Shown here: one piece after another, positions 40,290 through 49,768 of the stretch
How the letters are laid out: each line of letters begins with the position of its first letter
Numbering within the stretch: the first letter of the stretch is position 1
Assembly (NCBI GenBank): GCA_034086985.1
Contig: JAXDZG010000021.1
Span: 124,001 to 188,000, forward strand
DNA length: 64,000 nucleotides
Source: Phascolarctobacterium_A sp034086985
GTDB lineage: Bacteria; Bacillota; Negativicutes; Acidaminococcales; Acidaminococcaceae
Direction: 5' to 3'
The notes under the pieces: model-generated
Database searches by the model: none
What the model saw: only the letters and a program-made list of their open reading frames with translations
Told to the model about the DNA's origin: nothing
Program-made: the position numbers and the translations under genes

Positions 40290-43067
40290 ATGCTATGTCA
40301 AAATTGTCATAAAAAGCAGGCTGTGATGCGTATGATCATGGTGATCAACGATAAGCCCTCGGAAAGATGGCTGTGCGAGGATTGCGCCAGCGATTTTCTG
40401 CCATCTGGGTTAGGTACCCGTGGCAGTGCTATGAGCCCTGAAAAAGCGTTAGATTTTTTGCGCCATCTTTTAGGCTCTGCCAGCGGTGAACAAGCGCCCA
40501 AGCAAAAGGGAAAGGATGGCTTCAGCATTTGGGCTACCAAAATTTTGGAAAAGGCCGCAGCCAAGGCCTTGGACTGCGGCAGTGAACATATTGGCTCCGA
40601 GCATATTTTGGCAGGCTTGTTAGAGTGTGAGGGCTGTCTGGGCTACGATATTATTAAGCATCTCCACGAAAATGTGGATGAAATAAAAAAAGAGCTGGAG
40701 TCCTGGATGGAAAAGGGCAGCAAAAAGGGCAATACTGTGCCCCAATATAGCCAGCGAGCCCAAAAGGTGCTGGAGGAGGCTGCTAATCTCTCCAAGGAAC
40801 TGCACCACGATTATGTGGGCAGTGAGCAAATCCTGTGGGGAATTTTGGCAGCCGGCGATGGCATGGCCCATCGCGTGCTGACCAAATTTGGCATTAAGGG
40901 CGCCATCGTAAGCGATATGATTAGGGCTATGGACGAACGCCGCAAGGCTGTGCCGGGGCGGCGCATTCAGCAGCCACCCCTAGAGAAGAAGGAGGATGTG
41001 CTGGAGGTTTTGTCCGGCTATGGTCGCAATCTGAACGATGATGCCCAGCATGGACGTATCGACCCCGTTATTGGCCGCGAGGTGGAGGTGGAGCGCATTA
41101 TCCAAATCCTCTGCCGTCGCACCAAGAATAATCCGGTGATCATTGGCGAAGCCGGTGTGGGCAAGACCGCCGTGGCCGAAGGCTTGGCCACGAAAATTGT
41201 CCACGGCGAGGTGCCGGAGTTTTTACAAAACAAAATTATTTTCTCGCTGGAGCTGGGTATGCTGGTGGCCGGTGCCAAATATCGGGGTGAGTTCGAGGAG
41301 CGCATGAAGCAGATTTTGGAGCTGTTGCGCAGCGACGACCGCATTATCCTCTTTATCGATGAGCTGCACACCATTATCGGCGCTGGCAGCGCCGAGGGCA
41401 GCATTGATGCGGCTAATATCATTAAGCCCGCTCTGGCCCGTGGTGAGCTGCAGATTATCGGTGCTACCACCATTGATGAATATCGCAAGCATATCGAAAA
41501 GGATGCAGCTCTAGAGCGGCGCTTCCAGCCCGTGCTGGTCAATGCGCCTACGGTGGAGAGCAGCCTAAATATGCTGCAGGGCCTTGCTAAGCGTTATGAA
41601 AAATTCCATAAGCTGGAGATTGAGCCCGAGGCGCTGCAGGCTGCTGTGGAGCTTAGCGACCGCTATATTACGGACCGCAATCTGCCTGATAAGGCTATAG
41701 ATTTACTGGACGAGGCTTGTGCGCGGGTGCGCATCAAGTTTTATAAAAGGAGTGCTCCTGCCCGCAAGCTGCAGGAGGAGCTGGAGTTTGTACAGCTGGA
41801 GAAGGACGAGGCTGTGAAGGAGCAGGATTACGAGGAGGCAGCCAAGCTGAGGGATGAAGAAAACGAGCTGCAGGAAAGGCTTGCGGCAGCCTTGGTGGAG
41901 GCTGCTAAGACGAGCCCGGTCAGCGCAGAGGATGTGGCCGAGGTAGTGGCCTCTTGGACTGGTATCCCCTTGGCTAAGCTTACGGAAAGCGAAAGCGCCA
42001 AGCTTTTGGCCTTGGATGCGCGCTTAGCTAAGCGCGTCATCGGTCAAAGCGAGGCGGTGGAGGCGGTGAGCAAGGCGGTACGCCGTGCCCGCGCCGGCTT
42101 CAAGGATAAAAATCGCCCGGTGGGCTCCTTCCTCTTCCTGGGACCAACCGGCGTGGGCAAGACCGAGCTGGCGAAGGCCTTGGCTCAAGAGCTCTTCGGA
42201 GACGAAAGAGCCATGCTGCGCTTTGATATGAGCGAATACATGGAGAAGCACACCACGGCCCGCCTCATTGGCGCGCCTCCAGGCTATGTGGGCTACGATG
42301 AGGGCGGGCAGCTGACGGACGCTGTCCGTCGCAAGCCCTACTGCGTCGTACTCTTGGACGAAATCGAAAAGGCCCATCCCGACGTCTTTAATCTGCTGCT
42401 GCAGATTATGGAGGATGGGCGCCTTACGGACGGCCAGGGGCGCACGGTGGACTTCCGCAATGCGGTCATCATTATGACCAGCAATGCGGGTGCCCAGCGC
42501 CTGGCCATGACCAAGCCCTTGGGCTTCGCTGCCAGCGCCGACGGCGAGCTGGCCAGCCGCAAGGATCAGGTCTTGGGCGAAATCAAGCATTTATTCCGAC
42601 CGGAATTCTTAAATCGTGTGGACGAAATCCTCGTCTTCAATCCCTTGGGCAGGATACAGCTGGAGGCTATTGCCCATAATCTGGTGGCCGAGCTGAATGA
42701 GCGTATGGCAGCCAATGGGCTGTCCATCGAGCTCATGCCCAGTGCGCGCGAGCTGCTCCTTGCGGAGGGCAGCGATAGCAAGTACGGTGCCCGGCCCTTG
42801 CGCAGGGCCCTGCGCAAGCTGGTGGAGGACCCGGTTAGCGATTTGTTCCTGGCAGGTAAATTCCACAGGGGTGATAAGCTCTTGGCTGAGGCAGTGCCTA
42901 ATAGCAAGGAGCTGGTGTTTCACACCGCGTTAGAGGGAGCGCAGCTCTTGCTGGAAATTCCGGTGAACGCTAAAGTTAGCGTAGAGCCGGTGCATTCCGC
43001 AGAATGCGAGGCAGGGCCGGCGCCCCAAGCTGCGCCGGTAGGCGCCAGCAAGGGGGCGGAGCAGTAA
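40290..43067 (+). CDS. clpC: ClpC ATPase with N-terminal McsA-like zinc finger
   Basis: 925 residues. The first 35 residues hold two CxxC pairs (C3/C6 and C29/C32) in an arrangement like McsA (LCQNCHKKQA ... LCEDCASDF), which is normally a separate protein. After a linker come two Clp-N repeats (about 75-215), AAA-1 with Walker A GEAGVGKT (286-293), a short UVR/coiled-coil segment (EQDYEEAAKLRDEE, 511-524), AAA-2 with GPTGVGKT (618-625) and a ClpP-docking LGF loop (744-746). It unfolds proteins for ClpP. No mcsB kinase gene is present between ctsR and clpC. GGAGGTG precedes the ATG. Confidence 0.93.
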   Translation: MLCQNCHKKQAVMRMIMVINDKPSERWLCEDCASDFLPSGLGTRGSAMSPEKALDFLRHLLGSASGEQAPKQKGKDGFSIWATKILEKAAAKALDCGSEHIGSEHILAGLLECEGCLGYDIIKHLHENVDEIKKELESWMEKGSKKGNTVPQYSQRAQKVLEEAANLSKELHHDYVGSEQILWGILAAGDGMAHRVLTKFGIKGAIVSDMIRAMDERRKAVPGRRIQQPPLEKKEDVLEVLSGYGRNLNDDAQHGRIDPVIGREVEVERIIQILCRRTKNNPVIIGEAGVGKTAVAEGLATKIVHGEVPEFLQNKIIFSLELGMLVAGAKYRGEFEERMKQILELLRSDDRIILFIDELHTIIGAGSAEGSIDAANIIKPALARGELQIIGATTIDEYRKHIEKDAALERRFQPVLVNAPTVESSLNMLQGLAKRYEKFHKLEIEPEALQAAVELSDRYITDRNLPDKAIDLLDEACARVRIKFYKRSAPARKLQEELEFVQLEKDEAVKEQDYEEAAKLRDEENELQERLAAALVEAAKTSPVSAEDVAEVVASWTGIPLAKLTESESAKLLALDARLAKRVIGQSEAVEAVSKAVRRARAGFKDKNRPVGSFLFLGPTGVGKTELAKALAQELFGDERAMLRFDMSEYMEKHTTARLIGAPPGYVGYDEGGQLTDAVRRKPYCVVLLDEIEKAHPDVFNLLLQIMEDGRLTDGQGRTVDFRNAVIIMTSNAGAQRLAMTKPLGFAASADGELASRKDQVLGEIKHLFRPEFLNRVDEILVFNPLGRIQLEAIAHNLVAELNERMAANGLSIELMPSARELLLAEGSDSKYGARPLRRALRKLVEDPVSDLFLAGKFHRGDKLLAEAVPNSKELVFHTALEGAQLLLEIPVNAKVSVEPVHSAECEAGPAPQAAPVGASKGAEQ

Positions 43068-44438
43068 ATGGCTAAGACGAAGTACAAATTTGTATGCCAG
43101 AGCTGTGGCTACACCACAGCCAAATGGCTGGGGCGCTGCCCGGAGTGCGGCGCCTGGGATAGCCTTGTGGAGGAGGCGGAGGTTACTACTGCCCGCAATA
43201 GCAAGAGCTATCTGCCCACTGCTACCGAGAAAATTAAACCTCGCACCATTGCCAGCGTGGCCCAAGTCAAGGTGGAGCGCCTGGCCACAGGTATTCACGA
43301 GTTCGACCGGGTTTTAGGCGGTGGCGTGGTGCCGGGGAGTCTGGTGCTCCTAGGCGGCACCCCCGGTATCGGCAAATCTACGATTTTGCTGGATGCGGGG
43401 CTGCGCTTTGGTCAACGCGGCATCAAGGTCTTATATGTAAGCGGCGAGGAAAGCGAGGAGCAGACCGCTATGCGGGCGGTGCGCCTAGGAGGCGCACAGG
43501 CCAATGAGAATTTGCTCATAATGACGGCCACGGATTTGGATGCTATTCTTGCGCAGGCTGGGGCTGTGCAGCCCCAGCTGCTCATCATCGATAGCATACA
43601 AACCATGTATAACCCAGAGCTGCCCACAGCCGCGGGCAGTGTGGGTCAGGTGCGGGAGTGCACTGCTAAGCTCTTGCAGTTCGCCAAGACCACAAATATT
43701 GCAGTCTTGGTCATCGGTCACGTGACCAAGGATGGCAATATTGCCGGCCCGCGGCTTTTGGAGCACATGGTAGACGTGGTGCTCCAGTTCGAGGGTGATC
43801 GCTCCTATTCCTTCAGGGTGCTGCGCGCCCTGAAAAATCGCTTTGGCAGCACGGAAGAAAGTGGCATCTTCTCCATGGAGGAGGGTGGCCTGACCGAAGT
43901 GGCTAATCCGGCGGGCCTCTTTTTAGAGGACCGAGACGGAGAAGCCGCAGGCAGCCTCATCGGCGCCTGCATGGAGGGCAATCGCCCCATCATGGTGGAG
44001 TTCCAAGCCTTAGTTGCCAAAACGCCCTACGGCATGCCTCGCAGGACAGCCGTGGGCTTTGACTACAATCGTGTGAATATGCTGCTGGCGCTGTTGGAGC
44101 GCCGCCTAGGCCTTGATTTTGGCATGTTTGACGCCTATGTCAATGTAGTGGGCGGTATGCGCATTACGGAGCCTGCTGCGGACTTGGCCGTGGCGGCGGC
44201 GCTGGTGAGCAGCTATCGCAATCGGCCGGTATCCAAGGGCGTGCTTTGCTTTGGTGAGGTGGGCCTTACAGGCGAGGTCCGGCGCGTCAGCGCGCCGGAG
44301 CGGCGCATCATGGACGGCATCAATCTGGGCTTTACCAAGTTCATTGTACCCGATAGCAAGCTGCGCCTGCCAGATGTGGATGCGCAAATCATCAAGGTGA
44401 AGACCTTGGAGCAGGCTCTGCGAGCCCTTTTTGCCTAA
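43068..44438 (+). CDS. radA: DNA repair protein RadA
   Basis: 456 residues. N-terminal C4 zinc finger (CQSCGYTTAKWLGRCPECG), RecA-like ATPase with Walker A GGTPGIGKST, the RadA-specific KNRFG motif and a Lon-protease-like C-terminal domain (about 330-456). RadA drives branch migration in recombinational repair. The ATG directly follows the clpC stop (no gap), so translation is coupled. disA, often next in Firmicutes, is absent; a terminator follows. Confidence 0.96.
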   Translation: MAKTKYKFVCQSCGYTTAKWLGRCPECGAWDSLVEEAEVTTARNSKSYLPTATEKIKPRTIASVAQVKVERLATGIHEFDRVLGGGVVPGSLVLLGGTPGIGKSTILLDAGLRFGQRGIKVLYVSGEESEEQTAMRAVRLGGAQANENLLIMTATDLDAILAQAGAVQPQLLIIDSIQTMYNPELPTAAGSVGQVRECTAKLLQFAKTTNIAVLVIGHVTKDGNIAGPRLLEHMVDVVLQFEGDRSYSFRVLRALKNRFGSTEESGIFSMEEGGLTEVANPAGLFLEDRDGEAAGSLIGACMEGNRPIMVEFQALVAKTPYGMPRRTAVGFDYNRVNMLLALLERRLGLDFGMFDAYVNVVGGMRITEPAADLAVAAALVSSYRNRPVSKGVLCFGEVGLTGEVRRVSAPERRIMDGINLGFTKFIVPDSKLRLPDVDAQIIKVKTLEQALRALFA

Positions 44439-44484
44439 AAAAGAAAAAATCCGAACATTTTACACTTTCTTAACTCACAAAGTA

Positions 44485-44522
44485 GCCCCTTTGGTAGAAA
44501 ACATCTGCCAAAGGGGCCTTTT
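44485..44522 (+). terminator. Terminator of the ctsR-clpC-radA operon
   Basis: GCCCCTTTGGTAGA (44485-44498) pairs with TCTGCCAAAGGGGC (44504-44517, one G-U), then CTTTT. Confidence 0.87.
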
Positions 44523-44525
44523 GCA

Positions 44526-44554
44526 TTGATTTTTACCTTGTTTTATGTTAATAT
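44526..44554 (+). promoter_or_regulatory. guaA promoter
   Basis: TTGATT (44526-44531), 17-bp spacer, extended -10 TGT-TAATAT (-10 at 44549-44554). The leader of about 50 bases is too short for a purine riboswitch. Confidence 0.62.
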
Positions 44555-44612
44555 CTACTATATAAAAACGTTAGATAATTTACATTTTTATAGAAGAGAA
44601 GGAGTGTGCAGC

Positions 44613-46160
44613 ATGGCAACTAAATCCCAAGAAATGGTCCTGGTCATTGACTTTGGTGGCCAATATAATCAGCTCATCGCTAGACGCGTGCGTGAATGTG
44701 GCGTGTACTGCGAAATCGTTTCCTATACCCACAGTCTGGCAGATATCAAGGCTAAGGAAAACCTGAAAGGTATCATTTTCACCGGTGGTCCCAACAGCGC
44801 TTACCTGCCTGATTCCCCTACCATTGATCCGGAAATCTTTACCTGGGGCGTACCTGTTTTAGGCATTTGCTATGGCAGCCAGCTCATGAGCCATTTGCTG
44901 GGCGGTCATGTGTGCGTCGCTCCTGAGCGTGAATATGGCAAAACCCTGGTGGATATTGACAACACCAGCCCCATGTTCACCGATATTCCAGAAAAGAATA
45001 TTTGCTGGATGAGTCACAACGATTATATCGAAAAGGTGGCTCCTGGCTTTAGAATTACCGCTCATACTCCCAACTGCCCTGTAGCGGCTGCCGAGGATGC
45101 TGAGCGCAAGCTCTATGCAGTGCAGTTCCATCCGGAAGTATTGCACACTGAGAACGGCACCAAGATGCTGAGCAATTTCGTGTATAATGTGTGCGGCTGC
45201 GCTGGTACATGGAAGATGGATTCCTTCGTGGAACAGACTGTGAAGGAGCTGAAGGCTAGAATTGGCAGCGGCAAGGTGCTGTGCGCCCTGTCCGGCGGTG
45301 TTGACTCCAGCGTATGCGCTGGTATGCTGGCTAAGGCTATTGGCAAGCAGCTGACTTGCGTATTCGTGGACCACGGCCTACTGCGCAAAAACGAGCGTGA
45401 AGAGGTATGCGCTGTGTTTGGCGAGGGTGGCCAATTTGATATTAACTTTATCTGCGTGGATGCTCGCGAGCGCTTCTACAGCAAGCTGGCCGGTGTAACC
45501 GAGCCGGAGCGCAAGCGCAAGATTATCGGCGAGGAATTCATTCGCGTATTCGAGGAAGAAGCTAAGAAAATTGGTGCTGTGGACTATCTGGCCCAAGGCA
45601 CCATCTATCCTGACGTTGTGGAAAGTGGCTTAGGCGGCGAATCTGCCACTATCAAGAGCCATCATAATGTAGGCGGTCTGCCTGATTTTGTTGATTTCAA
45701 GGAAATCGTAGAGCCCCTGCGTGACCTCTTCAAGGACGAGGTACGCCAATCTGGTCGTGAGCTGGGCTTGCCCGAGCATTTGGTAGCACGTCAGCCCTTC
45801 CCCGGCCCCGGTCTTGCTATTCGCATTATCGGCGATGTAACTCCTGAGAAGGTTGCTATTGTGCAAGACGCTGATGCTATTTATCGTGAGGAAGTGGACA
45901 AGCTGCCCGCCAGCGAGCGTCCCAGCCAATATTTTGCAGCCCTCACCAATATGCGTAGCGTAGGCGTTATGGGCGACGGTCGCACCTATGATTATGCTAT
46001 CGCCCTGCGTGCTGTAACCACCACCGACTTCATGACTGCGGAGGTTACCATGCTGCCCCCGGCAACCATCACCGCTGCAGCAAATCGTATCGTCAACGAG
46101 GTTAAGCACATCAACCGCGTGCTCTTTGACTATACCACTACGCCCCCCGCAACCATATAA
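44613..46160 (+). CDS. guaA: GMP synthase (glutamine-hydrolysing)
   Basis: 515 residues from ATG 44613, 8 bases after AGAAGGAG. Class I glutamine amidotransferase domain with nucleophile Cys in GICYGSQLM and His/Glu in FHPEV; ATP-pyrophosphatase domain with P-loop LSGGVDSSVCAGML; C-terminal dimerisation domain ending PPATI. It aminates XMP to GMP with glutamine. Single-gene unit followed by a dispersed repeat and a hairpin. Confidence 0.97.
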   Translation: MATKSQEMVLVIDFGGQYNQLIARRVRECGVYCEIVSYTHSLADIKAKENLKGIIFTGGPNSAYLPDSPTIDPEIFTWGVPVLGICYGSQLMSHLLGGHVCVAPEREYGKTLVDIDNTSPMFTDIPEKNICWMSHNDYIEKVAPGFRITAHTPNCPVAAAEDAERKLYAVQFHPEVLHTENGTKMLSNFVYNVCGCAGTWKMDSFVEQTVKELKARIGSGKVLCALSGGVDSSVCAGMLAKAIGKQLTCVFVDHGLLRKNEREEVCAVFGEGGQFDINFICVDARERFYSKLAGVTEPERKRKIIGEEFIRVFEEEAKKIGAVDYLAQGTIYPDVVESGLGGESATIKSHHNVGGLPDFVDFKEIVEPLRDLFKDEVRQSGRELGLPEHLVARQPFPGPGLAIRIIGDVTPEKVAIVQDADAIYREEVDKLPASERPSQYFAALTNMRSVGVMGDGRTYDYAIALRAVTTTDFMTAEVTMLPPATITAAANRIVNEVKHINRVLFDYTTTPPATI

Positions 46161-46168
46161 TTTGAATA

Positions 46169-46202
46169 AACATATGTTTCCTCCCGCGTTTCGGGGTAGG
46201 AG
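46169..46202 (+). repeat. Dispersed 34-bp repeat, copy A (behind guaA)
   Basis: It matches 51912-51945 at 31 of 34 positions. Its hairpin (CCTCCCGCG / CGGGGTAGG) has two mismatches, but it is followed by seven T residues. It starts 8 bases after the guaA stop, the same spacing as copy B after ggt. Confidence 0.75.
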
Positions 46203-46251
46203 TTTTTTTAAGTATAATTGTAGTTTTATGATGGACAAAATTAGATAACAT

Positions 46252-46293
46252 AACGCCTCCGCTAGCAGAGTAAAATCTGCTGACGGAGGCGTT
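46252..46293. terminator. Hairpin between converging guaA and the hybrid kinase gene
   Basis: AACGCCTCCG and its partner CGGAGGCGTT form 10 bp, with further pairing of CAGA/TCTG inside. T-tracts are weak on both sides, so its efficiency is uncertain. Confidence 0.6.
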
Positions 46294-46346
46294 ATTTCAT
46301 GTAAATACCCAATATATGAAATTGTTAAAGGCTCTGTACTCTGCTC

Positions 46347-49300
46347 CTAGAAAAGCTCGGCTAGTGTATTAGCCAACACATCCACCTTTATGGGCTTAGC
46401 GATGTGACCATTCATGCCGGCCTGCAAAGCGTTTCTGCGGTCTTCCTCAAAAGCATTAGCCGTTACAGCTAAAATAATAATATCAGCCTTGGCTTTATTA
46501 TCCAGCTGGCGAATGATCTTCGTTGCCTCATAGCCATTCATTTTAGGCATTTGAATATCCATGAGAATTAAATCATAATAGCCATCCGGCTGCTTTTGCA
46601 GCATGTCTACACATTGCTCACCATCCACAGCCAATTCAACATCAAAGCCCATGCCCTGCAGAATGGCCGTGGCAATCTCGGAATTAAGCTCGTTATCCTC
46701 GGCTAGCAGAATACGCTTGCCCTTAAACTGGCCTGCCTTAGGCTGTACACTGGCCTTTTGTACAGCCACCTGCTGTGGCTCGGCCCAGCGATGGGGCAAA
46801 ACAATGGTGATTTTAGTGCCCTTGCCCAAGGTGCTTTCCACTTCAATGGTGCCATGCATGAGCTCCACTAGCTTTTTCACAATGGGCATCCCAAGGCCCG
46901 TGCCATGAATTTTACTTTCCGTGGAAGAATGCTCTCTTGTAAATTCTTCAAAAATATGGGGCAGAAATTCCTTAGATATGCCAATGCCCGTATCTTCAAT
47001 AGTAGTTCGGTAAAGACTGCAGCCAGGCTCGTCCGTCGGGAGCTCCTCCACCTGCATGGAAATTTTGCCACCGGCAGGGGTATATTTTACTGCGTTACTA
47101 AACACATTAAACAAGACCTCGCGCAGCTTAACAGCATCGCAAATAACGTTGGCATGCTCCACATTCTCCACGCGCGTATGCTCTAGGTGCTTTTCCTTTA
47201 GCTGGGGCTCAAACAAGGAATAAAAGGAGTCATTAAAGCTATGGACATTACAGCAGCTTTCCTCCAAGGTGGTCATACCACTTTCAATGCGTGCCATTTC
47301 CAAGACATTATTGATTAGGGAAAGCAGAAAATCATTAGCAGTTTTAATTTTGCCAATATAGTTACGGGATAGCTCGCGATTATCCAAATGCTGCTCCAAA
47401 AGCTCTGTAAAGCCAATAATAGCGTTCATGGGAGTACGGATATCATGACTCATATTAAACAGGAAGGCAGATTTGGCAGCACTGGCCCGATTGGCAATCT
47501 CCAGCTGGGCCATGGTTTCAGCCTTATCATGGGCCTCGGTCACATCGCGACCCAAAATGTTGGCCACAGGCTCGCCAGCCTCATTGGTGCCTATAAACAG
47601 ATTAACCTCATGCCATTGATAGCTGCCGTTAATCAGCACCCTACAGGTGATAGAGCCCGCATAGCCTGAAGCATGGAGACGCTGCTGTAATGCTTGTACA
47701 CTAATCAGATTTTGGTAAGCATCCTTATATTCATCGGTTACAAATTTAAAAAGCTTAGCGTATAAGAGTACATAGTCATCCGTTTCCTGCATTAAGCTTA
47801 CTGTTTCCGGCTCGCCGGTGCCCGTGATCAGGGAATAGCGCCAGCTTTCCAAATTAACACTCAGGTTGAAGCTGTACAGCATTTTGGTAATGCCGGAAAG
47901 TAGCTGGTCACGTGCTACAGCAGCCCTCTGCTGGTTTTCACGCTGCTCCTGACGCTTGTGGGACTCGGTAATATCGCGGCCCAGAATATTGGCTATGGGC
48001 TCACCCTTTTCGTTGGTGCTCATAAAAATATTGATTTCATGCCATTCTTCACCGTTATCGATAATGGCGCCATAGTCCAAGCTACCAATAAAGCCGTGGG
48101 AATTACTGCGTGCCCGCAAGGCATCAATGCTAGCTAAAGCTGCAAATTGCGCCACACTATCGGGGTCCAGATAGCGTAGCTTTTGGTTATAGGCAGTTTC
48201 ATAATCATCGGTGGATTTAAAAACCTCCATGAATTTGGTCATACCGGTGCCGATAATCATGCTGTATTTGCCGGTACGCAAATTCAAGGTCAGGTTATAG
48301 CTATAAAGCATCTGGGTAATTTCTGACAAAATTTGATTTTTGGAAGCGGCTGCACGCAGCTCTTGAGCGTTCTTTTCCTCTGCATTGTGAGCATCCGTCA
48401 CGTCGCGTCCCAGAATATTGGCTACCCGATTACCATCCTCGTCCGTATCCACAAAGACATTCATCTCATGCCATTCATATTCTGTATCACCGGGATAAAG
48501 GACAGGGTATTCCAAAGAGCCAATAAAGCCATTGGCCTCAGGGTCATTTTTTAAAGCTTCAAAGTCGATGAGCTTGTTAAATTTTTTGATATAGGCCGGA
48601 TGCACAATGCTAGTTTGGAATTCCTGCAGCTCATTAGTATAGCCGTGCTTTTTATATTCCTCAAGGGTGCGCTCCATACCTGTGCCTGTAATTAAGGTAT
48701 AAGCATTGCTCGTTAAATTAACCGTCAGGTTATAGCCATAGAGCAGCTGGGTAATATGGGATAGAATTTTATCCTTTTTGGCAGGAGCCTTGAGCAGTTC
48801 GCTTTGGGCCTGCCATACGGAATAGTTTTTTTCTACAAAGAAATGGAGCATTTCCTTGAGCAGCTCATAAGAGCCCTCCATTTCCTTGGCGGTTTTGCGC
48901 TTTACATTCCTGAGTGCTGCGCGCACCTTTTGCTCGTCAAGGCCGATTTTGAGGGCGTTCTTAAGCACCTCCTCATCACTTTGGTCCATGGAAAGGGCCT
49001 GACCCGCTAAAACCTTGCCCAAAATCTGTCCGTTGGGTAAAACAATGGGCACGGCAAAATCACTAAAGCCCATGGGGCAAATATAAAAGCCCTTAATGGC
49101 TGATTTCATTTTATTGGCGCAGTTAGCATCACCCTGAGGACTGTTTTTCACCATCTGGCACAGCTCTGTCATGCCAAAGGACTGTGATATCCTTTGCCCG
49201 TGATTGTCAACAATGACAGCGGACATACCACTGCTCTTGGACCAGTTATCTAGCAGCTTATACAATTGCTGCATATCGCAAAAGTCCTGCAGCGTCAGCT

Positions 49301-49400
49301 CTTCCTTGCCTTCTGTAACAGCAGCTTGCTCCTTAGCCAGATGCTTGTTAGCAGGTTGCTGTGCAATTTCTGTTGTTAAAATGGACTCTTCCTTCATCAT
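46347..49400 (-). CDS. Soluble hybrid histidine kinase: PocR, three tandem PAS-like modules, HisKA, HATPase, receiver
   Basis: 1017 residues, no membrane helix or signal peptide. Residues about 35-200 form a PocR-type ligand domain with conserved Cys at 81, 94 and 108. Three repeats of about 144 residues follow (roughly 211-345, 355-490, 499-630), each starting with a xITxxLYxxNLxxNL-like segment and ending with ANILGRDVT/ITE. HisKA has the phospho-acceptor His652 (SHDIRTP), HATPase has DTGIGIS and GTGLGMP, and the receiver has Asp948 (LMDIQMP). No Hpt domain or response regulator is adjacent. PocR domains bind small organic ligands in known cases; here the ligand is unknown. Two Met codons are possible starts. 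Confidence 0.88.
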   Translation of the reverse strand: MMKEESILTTEIAQQPANKHLAKEQAAVTEGKEELTLQDFCDMQQLYKLLDNWSKSSGMSAVIVDNHGQRISQSFGMTELCQMVKNSPQGDANCANKMKSAIKGFYICPMGFSDFAVPIVLPNGQILGKVLAGQALSMDQSDEEVLKNALKIGLDEQKVRAALRNVKRKTAKEMEGSYELLKEMLHFFVEKNYSVWQAQSELLKAPAKKDKILSHITQLLYGYNLTVNLTSNAYTLITGTGMERTLEEYKKHGYTNELQEFQTSIVHPAYIKKFNKLIDFEALKNDPEANGFIGSLEYPVLYPGDTEYEWHEMNVFVDTDEDGNRVANILGRDVTDAHNAEEKNAQELRAAASKNQILSEITQMLYSYNLTLNLRTGKYSMIIGTGMTKFMEVFKSTDDYETAYNQKLRYLDPDSVAQFAALASIDALRARSNSHGFIGSLDYGAIIDNGEEWHEINIFMSTNEKGEPIANILGRDITESHKRQEQRENQQRAAVARDQLLSGITKMLYSFNLSVNLESWRYSLITGTGEPETVSLMQETDDYVLLYAKLFKFVTDEYKDAYQNLISVQALQQRLHASGYAGSITCRVLINGSYQWHEVNLFIGTNEAGEPVANILGRDVTEAHDKAETMAQLEIANRASAAKSAFLFNMSHDIRTPMNAIIGFTELLEQHLDNRELSRNYIGKIKTANDFLLSLINNVLEMARIESGMTTLEESCCNVHSFNDSFYSLFEPQLKEKHLEHTRVENVEHANVICDAVKLREVLFNVFSNAVKYTPAGGKISMQVEELPTDEPGCSLYRTTIEDTGIGISKEFLPHIFEEFTREHSSTESKIHGTGLGMPIVKKLVELMHGTIEVESTLGKGTKITIVLPHRWAEPQQVAVQKASVQPKAGQFKGKRILLAEDNELNSEIATAILQGMGFDVELAVDGEQCVDMLQKQPDGYYDLILMDIQMPKMNGYEATKIIRQLDNKAKADIIILAVTANAFEEDRRNALQAGMNGHIAKPIKVDVLANTLAELF

Positions 49401-49554
49401 TAACGCTCCCCGAAAATAAGGTTTTTGTAAGTCATACTGGCAGAAAATGCCTTATATTTAGAAAAGCATTAATCAAATATATTATTCATATTTAGTGATA
49501 AAACATGAATTTTTGAATCGCTTTCTAGTTTGCTTACATCATAATGATACTTTT

Positions 49555-49583
49555 ATTATAGCATTTTAGTGCTTTTAGTACAA
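49555..49583 (-). promoter_or_regulatory. Promoter of the PocR hybrid kinase gene
   Basis: On the minus strand TTGTAC (49578-49583), 17-bp spacer, extended -10 TGC-TATAAT (-10 at 49555-49560); leader about 150 bases, in which I see no further element. Confidence 0.72.
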
Positions 49584-49703
49584 CTAGTTTTTTGTGGTGG
49601 TGTTTTTATCGGTTGCGTCAAGCTTATTCCTTGATAAATAAATATTATGCTGTACAGGCAGGATTGCCGATGTAGATTAAGCTGCCAGCGGAGGTGTTTG
49701 CGC

Positions 49704-49731
49704 TTGCAAAAGGCACTGTAGTGAGTATAAT
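49704..49731 (+). promoter_or_regulatory. Promoter of the acetyltransferase-ggt unit
   Basis: TTGCAA (49704-49709), 16-bp spacer, TATAAT (49726-49731). Confidence 0.55.
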
Positions 49732-49768
49732 AAGAGTAATAGCTTTATTGATAGAGGGGGCATGGAAA

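Noticed and set aside
44555..44612. Purine riboswitch upstream of guaA
   Set aside because: Only about 50 leader bases, without the paired P2/P3 loops or the core pyrimidine motif.
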